Shown here: piece after piece, positions 45,309 to 55,171 of the stretch
Layout of the letters: the number at the start of each line of letters is the position of its first letter
Numbering within the stretch: position 1 is the first letter of the stretch
From: Conchocele bisecta
Taxonomy: Eukaryota; Mollusca; Bivalvia; Lucinida; Thyasiridae
Assembly (NCBI GenBank): GCA_029237695.1
Contig: CM055265.1
Coordinates: forward strand, 41,905,331 to 41,969,330
Length of the DNA: 64,000 nt
Reading direction: 5' to 3'
Program-made: the position numbers and the translations under genes
The notes under the pieces: generated by a model
Database searches by the model: none
What the model saw: only the letters and a program-made list of their open reading frames with translations
Told to the model about the DNA's origin: nothing

Positions 45309-45898
45309 CCATCGTGTGGTCCGTAAGTCAGCTCACCCGTAGGTGAACACAAAGTTACCACAGACAGGCTTTAATACATTACCCCTACCTACTTACTTAC
45401 TAACCCATCGTGTGGTTTGTAAGTCAGCTCACCCGTAGGTAAACACAAACAAAGTTACCACAGACAGGCTTTAATACACACTACCCCTACCTACTTACTT
45501 ACCCATCGTGTGGTCCGTAAGTCAGGTCACCCGTAGGTAAACACAAAGTTACCACAGACAGTCGTTAATACACACTACCCCAACCTACTTACTTACTAAC
45601 CCATCGTGTGGTCCGTAAGTCAGCTCACCCGTAGGTGAACACAAACAAAGTTACCACAGACAGGCTTTAATACACTACCCATACCTACTTACTTACTTAC
45701 TAACACATCGTGTGGTATTAATGTCCCCCTGTCACCACGGTGAGGTCGTCAGACTTGGCAGGGACCTACCTATATACCTACCTACCTACCGTATGGTGAA
45801 TGTATAACCCATCGTGTGGTCCGTAAGTCAGCTCACCCGTAGGTGAACACAAAGTTACCACAGACAGGCTGTAATACACACTATCCCTACCTACTTAC

Positions 45899-46290
45899 AC
45901 ATAGAAGAGTATTGCCGTTTTCGTCTTTTGAAACACCGTAGATGAAGAACAGCTCTGATTAGGGCGGTATGTCTCTACTGGCAATAAACACAAGATGGCA
46001 CTATCGCCGATGTACTTGGTAGTGGTTTTCAGAATTTGATGTGCCGAAGAATGATTGATTTTCCTTCCATTCGTCTTCTGGAAGTCTTCCTCGCTATGGC
46101 ATATGCATCCGTTGGAGCAATGGATCTGGCTAGCGGAATTAATTGCTGTCGACGTTGGTCATTAATACAAAAGAGGGTCTTTCAAAATGGAAAGATCGAA
46201 ACTGGTATTAATGTCACTCTGCCACCACGATGAGGTCGTCAGTCTTGGCAGGGACCTACTACATACCTACCTACGTATGGTGAATGTATA
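45899..46290 (+). repeat. Satellite block, copy 8
   Basis: It lacks the CACTTAACTCTTAGCC opening (begins ACATAGAAGAGTATTGCC). A 65-codon frame contains MMCRRMIDFPSIRLLEVF and AMDLASGINC. Copy 7 (45716-45807) just upstream preserves only the terminal GTATTAATGTCCCCCTGTCAC ... GGCAGGGACC part. Copy 9 (46584-46746) is cut at GTGCCAAAG by a LINE 3' end. Confidence 0.72.
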
Positions 46291-46746
46291 ACCCATCGTG
46301 TGGTCCGTAAGTCAGCTCACCCGTAGGTGAACACAAAGTTACCACAGACAGGCTTTAATACACACTACCCCTACTTACTTACTTACACTAACCCATCGTG
46401 TGGTCCGTAAGTCAGCTCACCCGTAGGTGAACACAAAGTTACCACAGACAGGCTTTACCCCTACCTACTTACTTACTAACCCATCGTGTGGTCCGTAAGT
46501 CAGCTCACCCATAGGTGAACACAAAGTTGCCACAGACAGGCTTTAATACACACTACCCCTACCTACTTACTTACTTACTTACTAACACTTAGCCCATGGA
46601 AGAGTATTGCCTCTTTCGTCTTTTGAAACACCGTAGCTGAAGAAAAGCTCTGATTAGGGCTGTATGTCTCTACTGGCAATAAACACAAGATGGCACTTGT
46701 CGCCGATGTACTTGGTAGTCGCTTTCAGAATGGGATGTGCCAAAGA

Positions 46747-47118
46747 ATGGAATGGAATGGTGCTTAACGGCCCATCAACACAAAACAGTATCATTTAGGG
46801 CCAAGCAATGTAGATGAAGAATAAAAATAATAGTAAAATAGTTAGATGCGGTAGTCAATCAGATGATCAGGGTAAAAATATGAATATGATGATAAATGAA
46901 AAACGTGTATAGAATTATAAAATTATAGAAATGAGAAACATGTATAGTATACAATGATAAAATTAAATTTTCCGATACAAGTTAGTTTCATGGAGAAAGC
47001 GAAGCAAACCTTCAATGTTCTCCACCTGGAATAGCTCCGCAAGTGAAGTAACATTGAAGTATTTGCGTCGAATATCGGCAAGGTCGATACAGTCCAGTAG
47101 GATGTGTGCACGGTAAAT
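46747..47118 (-). mobile_element. Truncated LINE 3' end, same family as 31884-33320
   Basis: The left side is GGAATGGAATGGTGCTTAACGG, i.e. the ATTCC tail and 3' UTR on the minus strand. The coding remnant ends at LPIFDANTSMLLHLRSY...FSMKLTC. It is truncated at the right where the next copy's tail begins (GACATGGAATGGAATGG). It disrupts satellite block copy 9. Confidence 0.8.
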
Positions 47119-47126
47119 GCGCTGTG

Positions 47127-47996
47127 ACATGGAATGGAATGGTGCTTAACGGCCCATCAACACAAAAGAGTATCATTTAGGGCCAAGCAATGTAGATGAA
47201 GAATAAAAAGAATAGTAAAATAGTATGTTACATGTAATAATCAATCAGATGATAAGGTAAAAATATTAATATGATAAATAATATAAATGAACAACGTGTA
47301 TAGAATTATAGAAGTATAATAATGAGAAACATGTATACAATGATAAAATTAAATTTTCCGATACAAGTTAGTTTCATGTAGAAAGTGAAGCAAACCTTCA
47401 ATGTTCTCCACCTGGAATAGCTCCGCAAGTGAAGTAACATTGAAGTGTTTGCCTCGAATATCGGCAAATCGATACAGTCCAGTAGGATGTGTTGCACGGT
47501 AAATGCGCTGTGGCATGGAATACACCATGGACGCGGCTCACCTTTGAGCATATACGAATGCGTTAGTCGTGTATGTCCAATGCGCAATCGACTAAGGACA
47601 ACTTCATCCCGGCGTACATGTCTGTAGCCAGGAGTCCATTCGCCCAGAGTCGGTTTCACAGCATGAAGTTTATTATCTGTGAGCAGATCCCACTGGATCT
47701 GCAGTGTATCGGAGATGAATGAGTTGATGGATGATTTAAAATCATGATAGCAAACAGGAAATTGAGAAGTTGGTAGATCCAGGGCGGCCTTGGCAGCACT
47801 ATCTGCCCTGTCATTGCCCTTGATACCAGTATGACTGGGTAGCCAACAAAAAATAATGTCCTTGCCAGACGAAAGTAAAATATGGTGTAGCTCCATGATT
47901 TGGCGGATAAGTGGATGTTCAAGCTTCATGTTGTACAAAGCTTGTAGTGAAGATAATGAATCGGAAAATAAAATGAATTGCTTTCTCCAAGATACA
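47127..47996 (-). mobile_element. Truncated LINE, longest intact RNase H C-terminus
   Basis: A 233-codon minus frame carries LFSDSLSSLQALYNMKLEHP, FCWLPSHTGIKGNDRADSAA, DTLQIQWDLLTDNKLHAVKP and WCIPCHSAFTVQHILLDC. It preserves the frame that is broken at 32479 in the other copy, but has its own 1-bp loss near 47467. The 5' truncation point is at TTCTCCAAGATA, beyond which the SGNH-like sequence starts. Confidence 0.82.
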
Positions 47997-48058
47997 GGGT
48001 AACACATCCGTCGTCGGCCATGTCTAGCCCCCGGTGACGTGCCGTGTGTCGTAAAACT

Positions 48059-48677
48059 TTACATGGCGCACGTATGTGCGACACCCGACGCCACGACTTC
48101 GGATATACGGTCTAGAAGCACGCGTTGTCCGTCATAATTAAAGTGTACGCCATCGTCATGCAAATGAAACTGGGGTTGAAAGCCATGAACGGTAACTAAG
48201 TCGCCTGGAAAGCGTTTGTCTACCATTGTATTTAGTTTTCTTCTACATTTATCGAAATGTGCTAACGTCATTTCAGTGTCTCTGAAACGTTTACGTGTCA
48301 GTATTCGTGACACAGAAACATGCGTTGCACCACCAGAGGCATAGCAAGGAATGGAATGGTACTTAAAGGCCCATCAACACAAAATTTAGGGCCCAGCAAT
48401 GTAGATGAAGAGGCATAGAAACGACAAACAATATTGCACATGTCTGTGAATATTTTCACAGTCACATGAAACAGATATATCGTTGCCACCCAAGCTGATG
48501 AACACAACTTTTGGGCGCTTATCAATAGCACTGGTCAACGTCTGTTCACAACCTGAAGCGCATAGGCAACCGACGCCGGCCCAGAAGACGTTACCGGGAA
48601 AAGGAAACGTTCCGGCCGTGGAAATATGCCTTCAGCCTGCGAACAGGCGAATCTCCAAAGATACAGACGCGGCCCAT
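48059..48677 (-). pseudogene. SGNH/GDSL-hydrolase-like gene, split by a tiny LINE insertion
   Basis: On the minus strand from an ATG at 48677: GRVCIFGDSPVRRLKAYF (block I, nucleophile Ser in GDS), then VVFISLGGNDISVS (GGND, block III Asn), then MSRILTRKRFRDTEMTLAHF, FPGDLVTVHGFQPQFHLHDD and DGVHFNYDGQRVLLDRI (D-x-x-H, block V). All the catalytic positions of the SGNH fold can be seen, spread over about 180 residues, the usual length. The frame is broken by a 65-bp LINE fragment (48346-48410). In molluscs such domains often travel inside mobile elements, and its place among retrotransposons suggests that here, but host origin is possible. Confidence 0.65.
48346..48410 (-). mobile_element. 65-bp LINE 3' end insertion with target duplication
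   Basis: Only the ATTCC tail and about 55 bp of 3' UTR (GGCCCATCAACACAAAA, GCAATGTAGATGAAG) are present. AGAGGCATAG occurs at 48335-48344 and 48409-48418, a 10-bp duplication that splits the SGNH-like frame. Confidence 0.75.
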
Positions 48678-48865
48678 GACAACGATTGAATTAGTAAATA
48701 CATTTATTTTTCCAACAATTTTCCCAATTAAATATGCAAGTTTCACGCAATGTAATTTCTTACATAAATTCGTATTTTTACAGCAATTTTACAAGTATTT
48801 TACTAAATAAATATACACTTTGCAGGCAATGTAATTACATAAATAATACAAGTTAGTTATACTAG

Positions 48866-49083
48866 ATGGCCGCGGCCTGCATGTCGCGCCTTGTGGCGAG
48901 GCATGGACACTAACAAAAGAGATATAGTATAACGAAAAACTTTAACCAAAACACTTAACCAAAAAACTTAACCAAAAACTTTAACCGGACACACGTACGT
49001 ACGTTATACTATATATCTATTTTTAGTGTACGTACGTACGCCAAAGTGCCGACTATATCGCGCTTTCCGCAAGCGGGCGCTAC
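48866..49083. mobile_element. Short copy of the ACGT element
   Basis: CTAGATGGCCGCGGCCTGCA, one set of ACTTTAACCAAAA repeats, CCGGACACACGTACGTACGT, then GCCAAAGTGCCGACTATATC and GCGCTTTCCGCAAGCGGGCG. A TATACTATATATCTATTTTT stretch interrupts the ACGT run. It gives the basic structure of the longer element at 28592-29672. Confidence 0.65.
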
Positions 49084-49327
49084 AAAAAAGTACTTACAGT
49101 TTCGGCGACTTCTTTCCAGAGGTAATATATCCAAATTAATATATCCCAAGACAGCGGCAGAATAGCAGAGTACAAAACAACTGAATGTTTATGCAACAGA
49201 ATATCAGAGTGAAACACCGAAAGCGCAAATTCGATATGACTATGAAGCAAAATACATGGCTATTTATTGTAAATCTCACTGGACATTGGTAATTAGCTAG
49301 TAACGGTCAGTGGCGACACTAATTAAG

Positions 49328-49545
49328 AGTTGTGCTGAGTGTCCGGTCAAGCAGCGAGATCCGCCGGACACTGATTGTAACTCACTGTCAAACAATTTGG
49401 AGTTGTGCTGAGTGTCCGGTCAAGCAGCGAGATCCGCCGGACACTGATTGTAGCTCACTGTCAAACAATTTGGAGTTGTGCTGAGTGTCCGGTCAAGCAG
49501 CGATATCCGCCGGACACTGATTGCAGCTCAGTGTCAAACAATTAA
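49328..49545. repeat. 73-bp tandem repeat, three units
   Basis: Units start at 49328, 49401 and 49474: AGTTGTGCTGAGTGTCCGGT, CAAGCAGCGAGATCCGCCGG, ACACTGATTGTAACTCACTG, TCAAACAATTTGG. Each unit contains an inverted pair GTGTCCGG/CCGGACAC. Very little divergence between units. Confidence 0.85.
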
Positions 49546-49667
49546 ATTGTCAACTGACCATCCGTAGTCAATGAAAAATGTGTAAGATAAATAATGGATG
49601 AATATTTGCTTTTACTAATATATTGTAATTAATGTATTCAATTCAATATTCTCCCGCTGTGAATGCA

Positions 49668-50165
49668 GTGTAGAACCAGATCAGCCTGTGCATCTATCAC
49701 ATAGTCCGTAATTCAGGTTACATGCGACAATGCGCAATTTGATCAGGAGCTACACTGATCACACACTCAATAAATGTGACAGTGTAGAAACAGATCAGCC
49801 TGTGCATCTATCACATAGTCCGTACTTCAGGCTACATGCGACAATGCGCTATTTGATCAGGAGCTACACTGAGCACACACTCAGTAAATGTGACAGTGTA
49901 GAAACAGATCAGCCTGTGCATCTATCACATAGTCCATAGTTCAGGCTACATGCGACAATGCGCTATTTTATCAGGTGCTACTACACTGATCACACACTCA
50001 GTAAATGTGACAGTGTAGAAACAGACCAGCCTGTGCATCTACCGCATAGTCCGTAATTCAGGCTACATGCCACAATGCGCTATTTAATCAGGAGCTACAC
50101 TGATCACACACTCAGTAAATGACAGTGTAGAAACAGATCAGCCTGTGCATTTATCACATAGTCCG
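49668..50165. repeat. About 114-bp tandem repeat derived from the SADPDQT-type element
   Basis: Units begin GTGTAGAAxCAGATCAGCCT at 49668, 49782, 49896, 50013 and 50125 and include GATCAGGAGCTACACTGATC and ACACACTCAGTAAATGTGAC. Part of an interspersed repeat has become tandem. A TCTCTC microsatellite follows at about 50170-50200. Confidence 0.82.
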
Positions 50166-50647
50166 TGTCTCTCGGTGTCTCTCTATCTCTCTCTCTCTCA
50201 ACATATTTCAGAGATGACATGACATGCAGTCATACATGTGTGCATGTTGCCAATTTCAAGATGGCCGCCACGTTATTGATACACAACGAGATGTGATCAG
50301 TAATACAATGGGCGTAATTTACTTACCGTGTTGTACACACTGCGGTAAATGTGAGTGTAGAAACAGATCAGCCGTGTTGTACACACGGCGAGTCACGCAA
50401 GGGACAGTGATTGCTGTCCGTCATATTCCGAAAATAATATGGACACAGTAAGCCATGATACCTTCAGTGAATAATACACCGTTTGAGGAGAGATGCAATA
50501 CAAAACCGTCGGCCAATAGCTTAGGTGTGTCTGTATATTACATAGTATATATAACTCCGGAAGAACGGCGATAGCCGCTCTTAGCGTCTGCGCCGCTAGC
50601 AAAATGTGCGCCGCTAGCAAAATGTATGTGCCCTCTACGCATAGGTC

Positions 50648-50795
50648 GAATGGAATGGTGCTTAACGGCCCATCAACACAAAAGAGTATCATTTAGGGTC
50701 AAGCAATGTAGATGAAGAATAACAATAATAGTAATATAGTATGATATATATATGTGGTAAGCAATCAGATGATTACGGTAACAATACAAATACGA
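50648..50795 (-). mobile_element. LINE 3' end, about 150 bp
   Basis: GAATGGAATGGTGCTTAACGG tail and 3' UTR only, truncated in front of the tail of the next copy (ACGATGAATGGAATGGAATGG). Confidence 0.75.
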
Positions 50796-51180
50796 TGAAT
50801 GGAATGGAATGGTGCTTAACGGTCCATCAACACAAAAAGTGTATCATTTAAGGCCAAGCAATGTTGATGAAGAATAAAAATAATATTAAAATAGTATGTT
50901 AGATGTGGTAGTCAATCAGATGATTAGGGTAAAACTATTAATATGATGAACAATATAAATAAAAAACGTGTATGGAATTATAAAATTATAGAAATGAGAG
51001 ACATGTATACAATGATAAAATTAAATGTTCCGATACAAGTTGTTTCATGGAGAAAGCGAAGCAAACCTTCAATGTTTTCCACCTGGAATAGCCGCTCAAG
51101 TGAAGTAACAGTGAAGTGTTTGCGTCGAATATCGACAAAGTCGATACAGTCCAGTAGGATGTGTTGCACGGTAAATGGTG
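50796..51180 (-). mobile_element. LINE 3' end with short coding remnant
   Basis: 3' UTR followed by minus-strand remnant VENIEGLLRFLHET and FTVQHILLDCIDFVDIRRKH. It ends at CACGGTAAATGGTGGCG, the same end as its duplicate at 57388. Confidence 0.75.
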
Positions 51181-51314
51181 GCGTAAGGGTGCTCATGAAC
51201 TACCTTTAGCCTCAAACCGACCCTGAGCGTCATGGGAGCAAAATCTGACAAGCCAGTCAGCTGTTAGATTGGCAAACTCCGGCAACCGCTTCAATTACGG
51301 CAGGGTAACAATTG

Positions 51315-51506
51315 AATGGTGCTTAACGGCCCATCAACACAAAAGAGTACCATTTAGGGCCAAGCAATGTAGATGAAGAATACAAATAATAGTAAAATAG
51401 TATGTCAGATGCGGTAGGCAATCAAATGATTAGGGTAAAAATATTAATACGATGAGCAATAGAGATGAGTAAAATGTGTACAATGACAGAAATGAGAAAC
51501 ATGTAT
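51315..51506 (-). mobile_element. LINE 3' end fragment
   Basis: AATGGTGCTTAACGGCCCAT, AAGAGTACCATTTAGGG and the following UTR, truncated at CATGTATACAAC before the AGGGAGATAACT repeat starts. The ATTCC tail is reduced to one copy. Confidence 0.7.
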
Positions 51507-51589
51507 ACAACTAGAAATGGACGCTTGTCGACAAGCGCATGTGTATCCCCCTCCCTAGATACACAAGTAGTTTGAAAAAAGGGTGTTCG

Positions 51590-51880
51590 AGTTATGCTCC
51601 GGAGACAAAATCAGTGACGGAAAAACAAAGGGAGATAACTAAAGAATTAGTGATGCAAGAGTTGTCATTCTTGCGGGACACACCTTTAGGGTCGTGGTCT
51701 ATGCATGTGTGAAGTTTCATGAAAATATTCCAAAGGGTGTTCGAGTTATGCTCCAGACACGAAATCAGTGCAGAAACAACAAAGGGAGATAACTAAGAAA
51801 TTAACGACGCAAGAGTTGTCATTCTTACGTGCGACACACCTTTGGGTCGTCTTCTATGCATGTGTGAAGTTTAATAAAAT
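51590..51880. repeat. Tandem repeat G, first block, about 155-bp unit
   Basis: Two units with GTGTTCGAGTTATGCTCCGG, ACAAAGGGAGATAACTAA, GCAAGAGTTGTCATTCTTxC and GACACACCTTTxGGTCGT. The same unit returns at 54480-55120. Such AGGGAGATAAC units are common inside mollusc interspersed repeats. Confidence 0.7.
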
Positions 51881-51960
51881 GTGTTCATAGAACACGGATG
51901 TCCCACATATCGCTTTGATAATAAATGAGGCCAAATTGCAAGTCAAAATTTTCTTTTACC

Positions 51961-53450
51961 TGAGCGTTAAAGTTTTTGAAGCACCAAGTATGTGACCTTG
52001 ACCCTGGGCTTGGCGGGGGCAGGACAAACGTGGATTTGGCACAGGGCGGTAGAGGACCATTAGAGCAATGCATATATGAAATATGAAGCTGATCCGTGAA
52101 ATAAAACAGAAATTATAAGATATTTACCTGAGCGTTAAAGTTTTTGAAGCACTAAGTATATGATGTTAACCCTGGGCTTGGCGGGGGCGGGACGAACGTG
52201 GATTTTGGCACAGGGCGGTAGAGGACCATTAGAGCAACGCATATATGAAATATGAAGTTGATCCGTGAATGGAAAGAAAAATTATAAGATATTTACCTGA
52301 GCATTAAAGTTTTTGAAGCACCAAGTATGTGACCTTGACCCTGGGATTGGGCGGGGGCAGGGGGGACAACGTGGATTTGGCACGGGCGGTGAGGCATTAG
52401 AGAATTGTATATGAAATATGAAGATGATCCTGACGAAATCAGAAATTATAAGATATTTACCGAGTGTTAACGTTTTGAAGCACTAAGTATGACCTTGACC
52501 TGGGCTTGGCGGGGCAGACGAATGTGGATTGGAGGGCGGTGGACCATTGAGCAAACGCGTATATGAATATGAAGTTGATCCGTGAATAAATAAAAAATTA
52601 TAAGATATTTCCTGAGCGTTAAAGTTTTTGAGCATAAGTGTGACCTTGCCCGGGATTGGTGGGCAGGCGAACGTGATTTGGCACAGGGCGGTAGAGGCCA
52701 TTAGAGCAATGCGTATGAAAATATGAAGTGATCTGACAGATCAGATAAAGATATTTACCGAGTGTTAAGTTGAAGCACTAGTATGTGACCTTGCCTGGGC
52801 TTGGCGGGGGCAGGACGAACGTGGATTTGGCACAGGGCGGTTTAGAGGACCTTTGAGCAATGCGTATATGAAATATGAATGATCCTGACAGAAAATCAGA
52901 AAAAAATTATTTTAAGATATTTACCCCGAGTGTTTTTTTTTTAACGTTTTTTTTTTGAAGCACTAAGTTATGTTTGAACTTGACCCCCTGGGCTTGGCGG
53001 GGGCAGGAGAATGTGGATTTGGCACAGGGCGGTAGACGACCATTAGAGCAACCGCGTTTATATGAAATATGAAGTTGATCCGTGAATGGAAATAAAAATT
53101 ATAAGATATTTACCTGAGCGTTAAAGTTTTTGAAGCATCAAGTATGTGACCTTGACCCTGGGATTGGTGGGGCAGGACGAACGTGGATTTGGCACAGGGC
53201 GGTAGAGGACCATTAGAGCAATGCGTATATGAAATATGAAGATGATCCATGATCCATGAAAGAAACAGAAAGTATAAGATATTTACCCAAGCGTTAATGT
53301 TTTTGAAGCACTAAGTATGTGACTTGCCCCTGGGCTTGACGGGGGCAGAACGAACGTGGATTGGCACGGGCGGTAGAGGACCATTAGAGCAATGCGTATA
53401 TGCGTGTTCGAGTTATTGATCTGGATACAAATCAGAGCACGAAACAACAA
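51961..53450. repeat. Tandem repeat H, 168-bp unit, nine units
   Basis: Units start (TGAGCGTTAAAGTTTTTGAAG) at about 51961, 52129, 52298, 52461, 52613, 52759, 52927, 53114 and 53288. They contain GTGACCTTGACCCTGGGCTT, GGCGGGGGCAGGACGAACGT, TTTGGCACAGGGCGGTAGAG and TGAAATATGAAGTTGATCC. Units 4-6 shrink to 146-163 bp by scattered single-base losses. Unit 7 swells to 187 bp with T-run insertions. The frames on the minus strand here (about 60-100 codons) are not genes. Confidence 0.8.
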
Positions 53451-53560
53451 AGGGTAGATAAGTAAACAAGAATTCCGCGGAATCAGATGCCTCGCCTTGT
53501 CCCGCCTTGACCTCGAGCCTGGACCCGAAAGCAATTTTCACTGGCCCGAACATATTATAC

Positions 53561-53624
53561 AATTATTGACTAGTGAACCATAGAATATCAGATTATATTC
53601 TATGGCTCACTAGTCAATAATTGT
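53561..53624. repeat. Perfect short hairpin
   Basis: CAATTATTGACTAGTGAACC with ATAGAATA pairs with its complement around TCAGAT, with a single mismatch. Confidence 0.65.
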
Positions 53625-53636
53625 TTTATTATATGA

Positions 53637-54300
53637 TAATAGTCTGTATATAGCACTTACGACCTTATGCTACTAGACAAAAATGGAAAAAGAATTTGAA
53701 AAAAAAAATGGAAAAAAAGTTTAAAAATTAAAAATAATAATGCTTGCTACTGGAGCCTAGAATTTTTTTTAATAGTCCTATATTTATCTACATATATCTG
53801 CACAGGTCCACATAATGCCACAATATTTTCAACACAGTTTACGGAAATGTAATATAATCATTTACCTGTATAAATTACCTGTAAGTGGTCAGTGGTCAGT
53901 TGCACATGCTAGCACATGCACAGGTGAATAGTCTGTATATAGCACTTACGACCTTATGCTACTGGACAAAATTGTAAAAATAATTTGAAAAAAAAAATGA
54001 AAAAAAAAAATGAAAAAAAAAAAATAAAAAAAAAAAAATGGAAAAAAAAAGTTTAAAAATAATAAGCTTGCTACTGGAGCCCAGATTATTTTTCCAGTCA
54101 AATTGAAAAATAATTTGAAAAAAAAAATGAAAGAAAATAATGAAAAAAAAAAAATTAAAAAAAAAAAGTTTAAAAATAATAATGCTTGCTATTGGAGATA
54201 TTTTTTTAATAGTCCTATATTTATCTACATATATCTGCATAGGTCCACATATTGCCACAATATTTTCAACACAGTACCCAATGTAGTGATTTACCTGTAT
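53637..54300. repeat. A-rich low-complexity duplication
   Basis: ATAGTCTGTATATAGCACTT ... GACAAAAxTGxAAAAA occurs at about 53639 and again about 290 bp later (53929). Each is followed by long AAAAAATGAAAA runs and GCTTGCTACTGGAG, and ATAGTCCTATATTTATCTAC is also repeated. The lysine-rich and phenylalanine-rich frames across it are homopolymer artefacts. Confidence 0.7.
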
Positions 54301-54479
54301 AAATTACCTGGTCAGCAGTGGTCAAGCACTGGACATCTGCACATGCTAGCCCATGCTAGCACATGGTTCTCCCAGTTTCTATTGTTCTCTCTACAGGTAA
54401 GGTGTACAGAGCACACGAGAAAAGGTGTACAGAGCAGACGAGAAAACAGGTATTCATGCATTATTGTCCAGTTTGTAGA

Positions 54480-55120
54480 GTGCGCAAAACAAAAAAGGGA
54501 GATAACTGAAAAATTAGCTACGCAAGAGTTGTCATTCTTGTGCGCGACACACCTCCGGGTCGTGGTCTATGCATAGTGAAGTTTCATGAACATATTCCAA
54601 AGGGTGGTCGAGTTATGCTCCGGACAGGAAATCAGTGAGCGAAAACAAAAAAGGGAGATAACTAAAATTAGCTATGCAAGAGTTGTCATTCTTGTGCACG
54701 ACACACCTTCGGTTCGTGGTCTAATTGATGTGTTAAGTTTCATAAAAATATTCCAAAGGGTGGTCGAGTTATGGTCAATCAGTGCAAAGCGAACAAAAAA
54801 AGGGAGATAACTCAAAAAATTAGCTATGCAAGAGTTGTCATTCTTATGCGCGACACACCTTCGGGTCGTGGTCTATGCATGTGTAAAGTTTCATGAAAAT
54901 ATTCGAAAGGGTGGTGGAGTTATGCTCCGGACACGAAATCAGTGCGAGAAACAAAAAAGGGAGATAACTAAAAAATTAGCTATGCAAGAGTTGTCATTCT
55001 TGTGCGCGACACACCTTCGGGTCGTGGTCTATGATGCATGTGTGAAGTTTCATGAAAATATTCCAAAGGGTGTTCGAGTTATGCTCCGGACAAGTGTCTG
55101 CGGCGGACGCGGACGCGGAC
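54480..55120. repeat. Tandem repeat G, second block
   Basis: Four units of about 155 bp with AAAAAAGGGAGATAACTxAA, AGCTATGCAAGAGTTGTCAT, CGACACACCTTCGGGTCGTG and TTCCAAAGGGTGxTCGAGTT, ending in a GGACGCGGACGCGG tract and CCCCCGACGGAGTCCGGGGG. Units differ by a few percent, so the block is younger than the one at 51590-51880. Confidence 0.75.
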
Positions 55121-55171
55121 GCGGCGCGCTGTCAAATCCATAGTATCCCCCGACGGAGTCCGGGGGATACA

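Larger units (their letters stand above)
35310..46745. repeat. 11.4-kb satellite array, 102-bp monomer with higher-order structure
   Basis: The monomer reads AACCCATCGTGTGGTCCGTA, AGTCAGCTCACCCGTAGGTG, AACACAAACAAAGTTACCAC, AGACAGGCTTTAATACACAC, TACCCCTACCTACTTACTTACT. The period is 102 bp (for example 35341 to 35443) with shorter variants lacking AAACA or one TACT. I estimate 80-90 monomers. An 813-bp higher-order unit is duplicated: the variant AGTCCATAAG near 37171 recurs 813 bp later, and ACTCATCGTTTGG at 37871 recurs at 38684. The array is interrupted by nine copies (some partial) of an unrelated block of about 400 bp. A TACC/TACT microsatellite lies in every monomer and at every block junction, a likely recombination or slippage point. 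The monomer length of 34 codons makes long chance frames where CCGTAAGTC is CCGTCAGTC. Confidence 0.9.
50397..51192. repeat. Segmental duplication, copy 1
   Basis: It starts GCAAGGGACAGTGATTGCTG and ends GTAAATGGTGGCGTAAGGG. The same succession, including two LINE 3' ends in a row, lies at 56658-57401. Both breakpoints are sharp. Confidence 0.75.

Noticed and set aside
35310..46745. CRISPR-like array
   Set aside because: The repeats are contiguous 102-bp monomers without unique spacers, in a eukaryotic genome.
53959..54258. Lys-rich or Phe-rich frames in the A-rich stretch
   Set aside because: Homopolymer artefacts in a low-complexity duplication.
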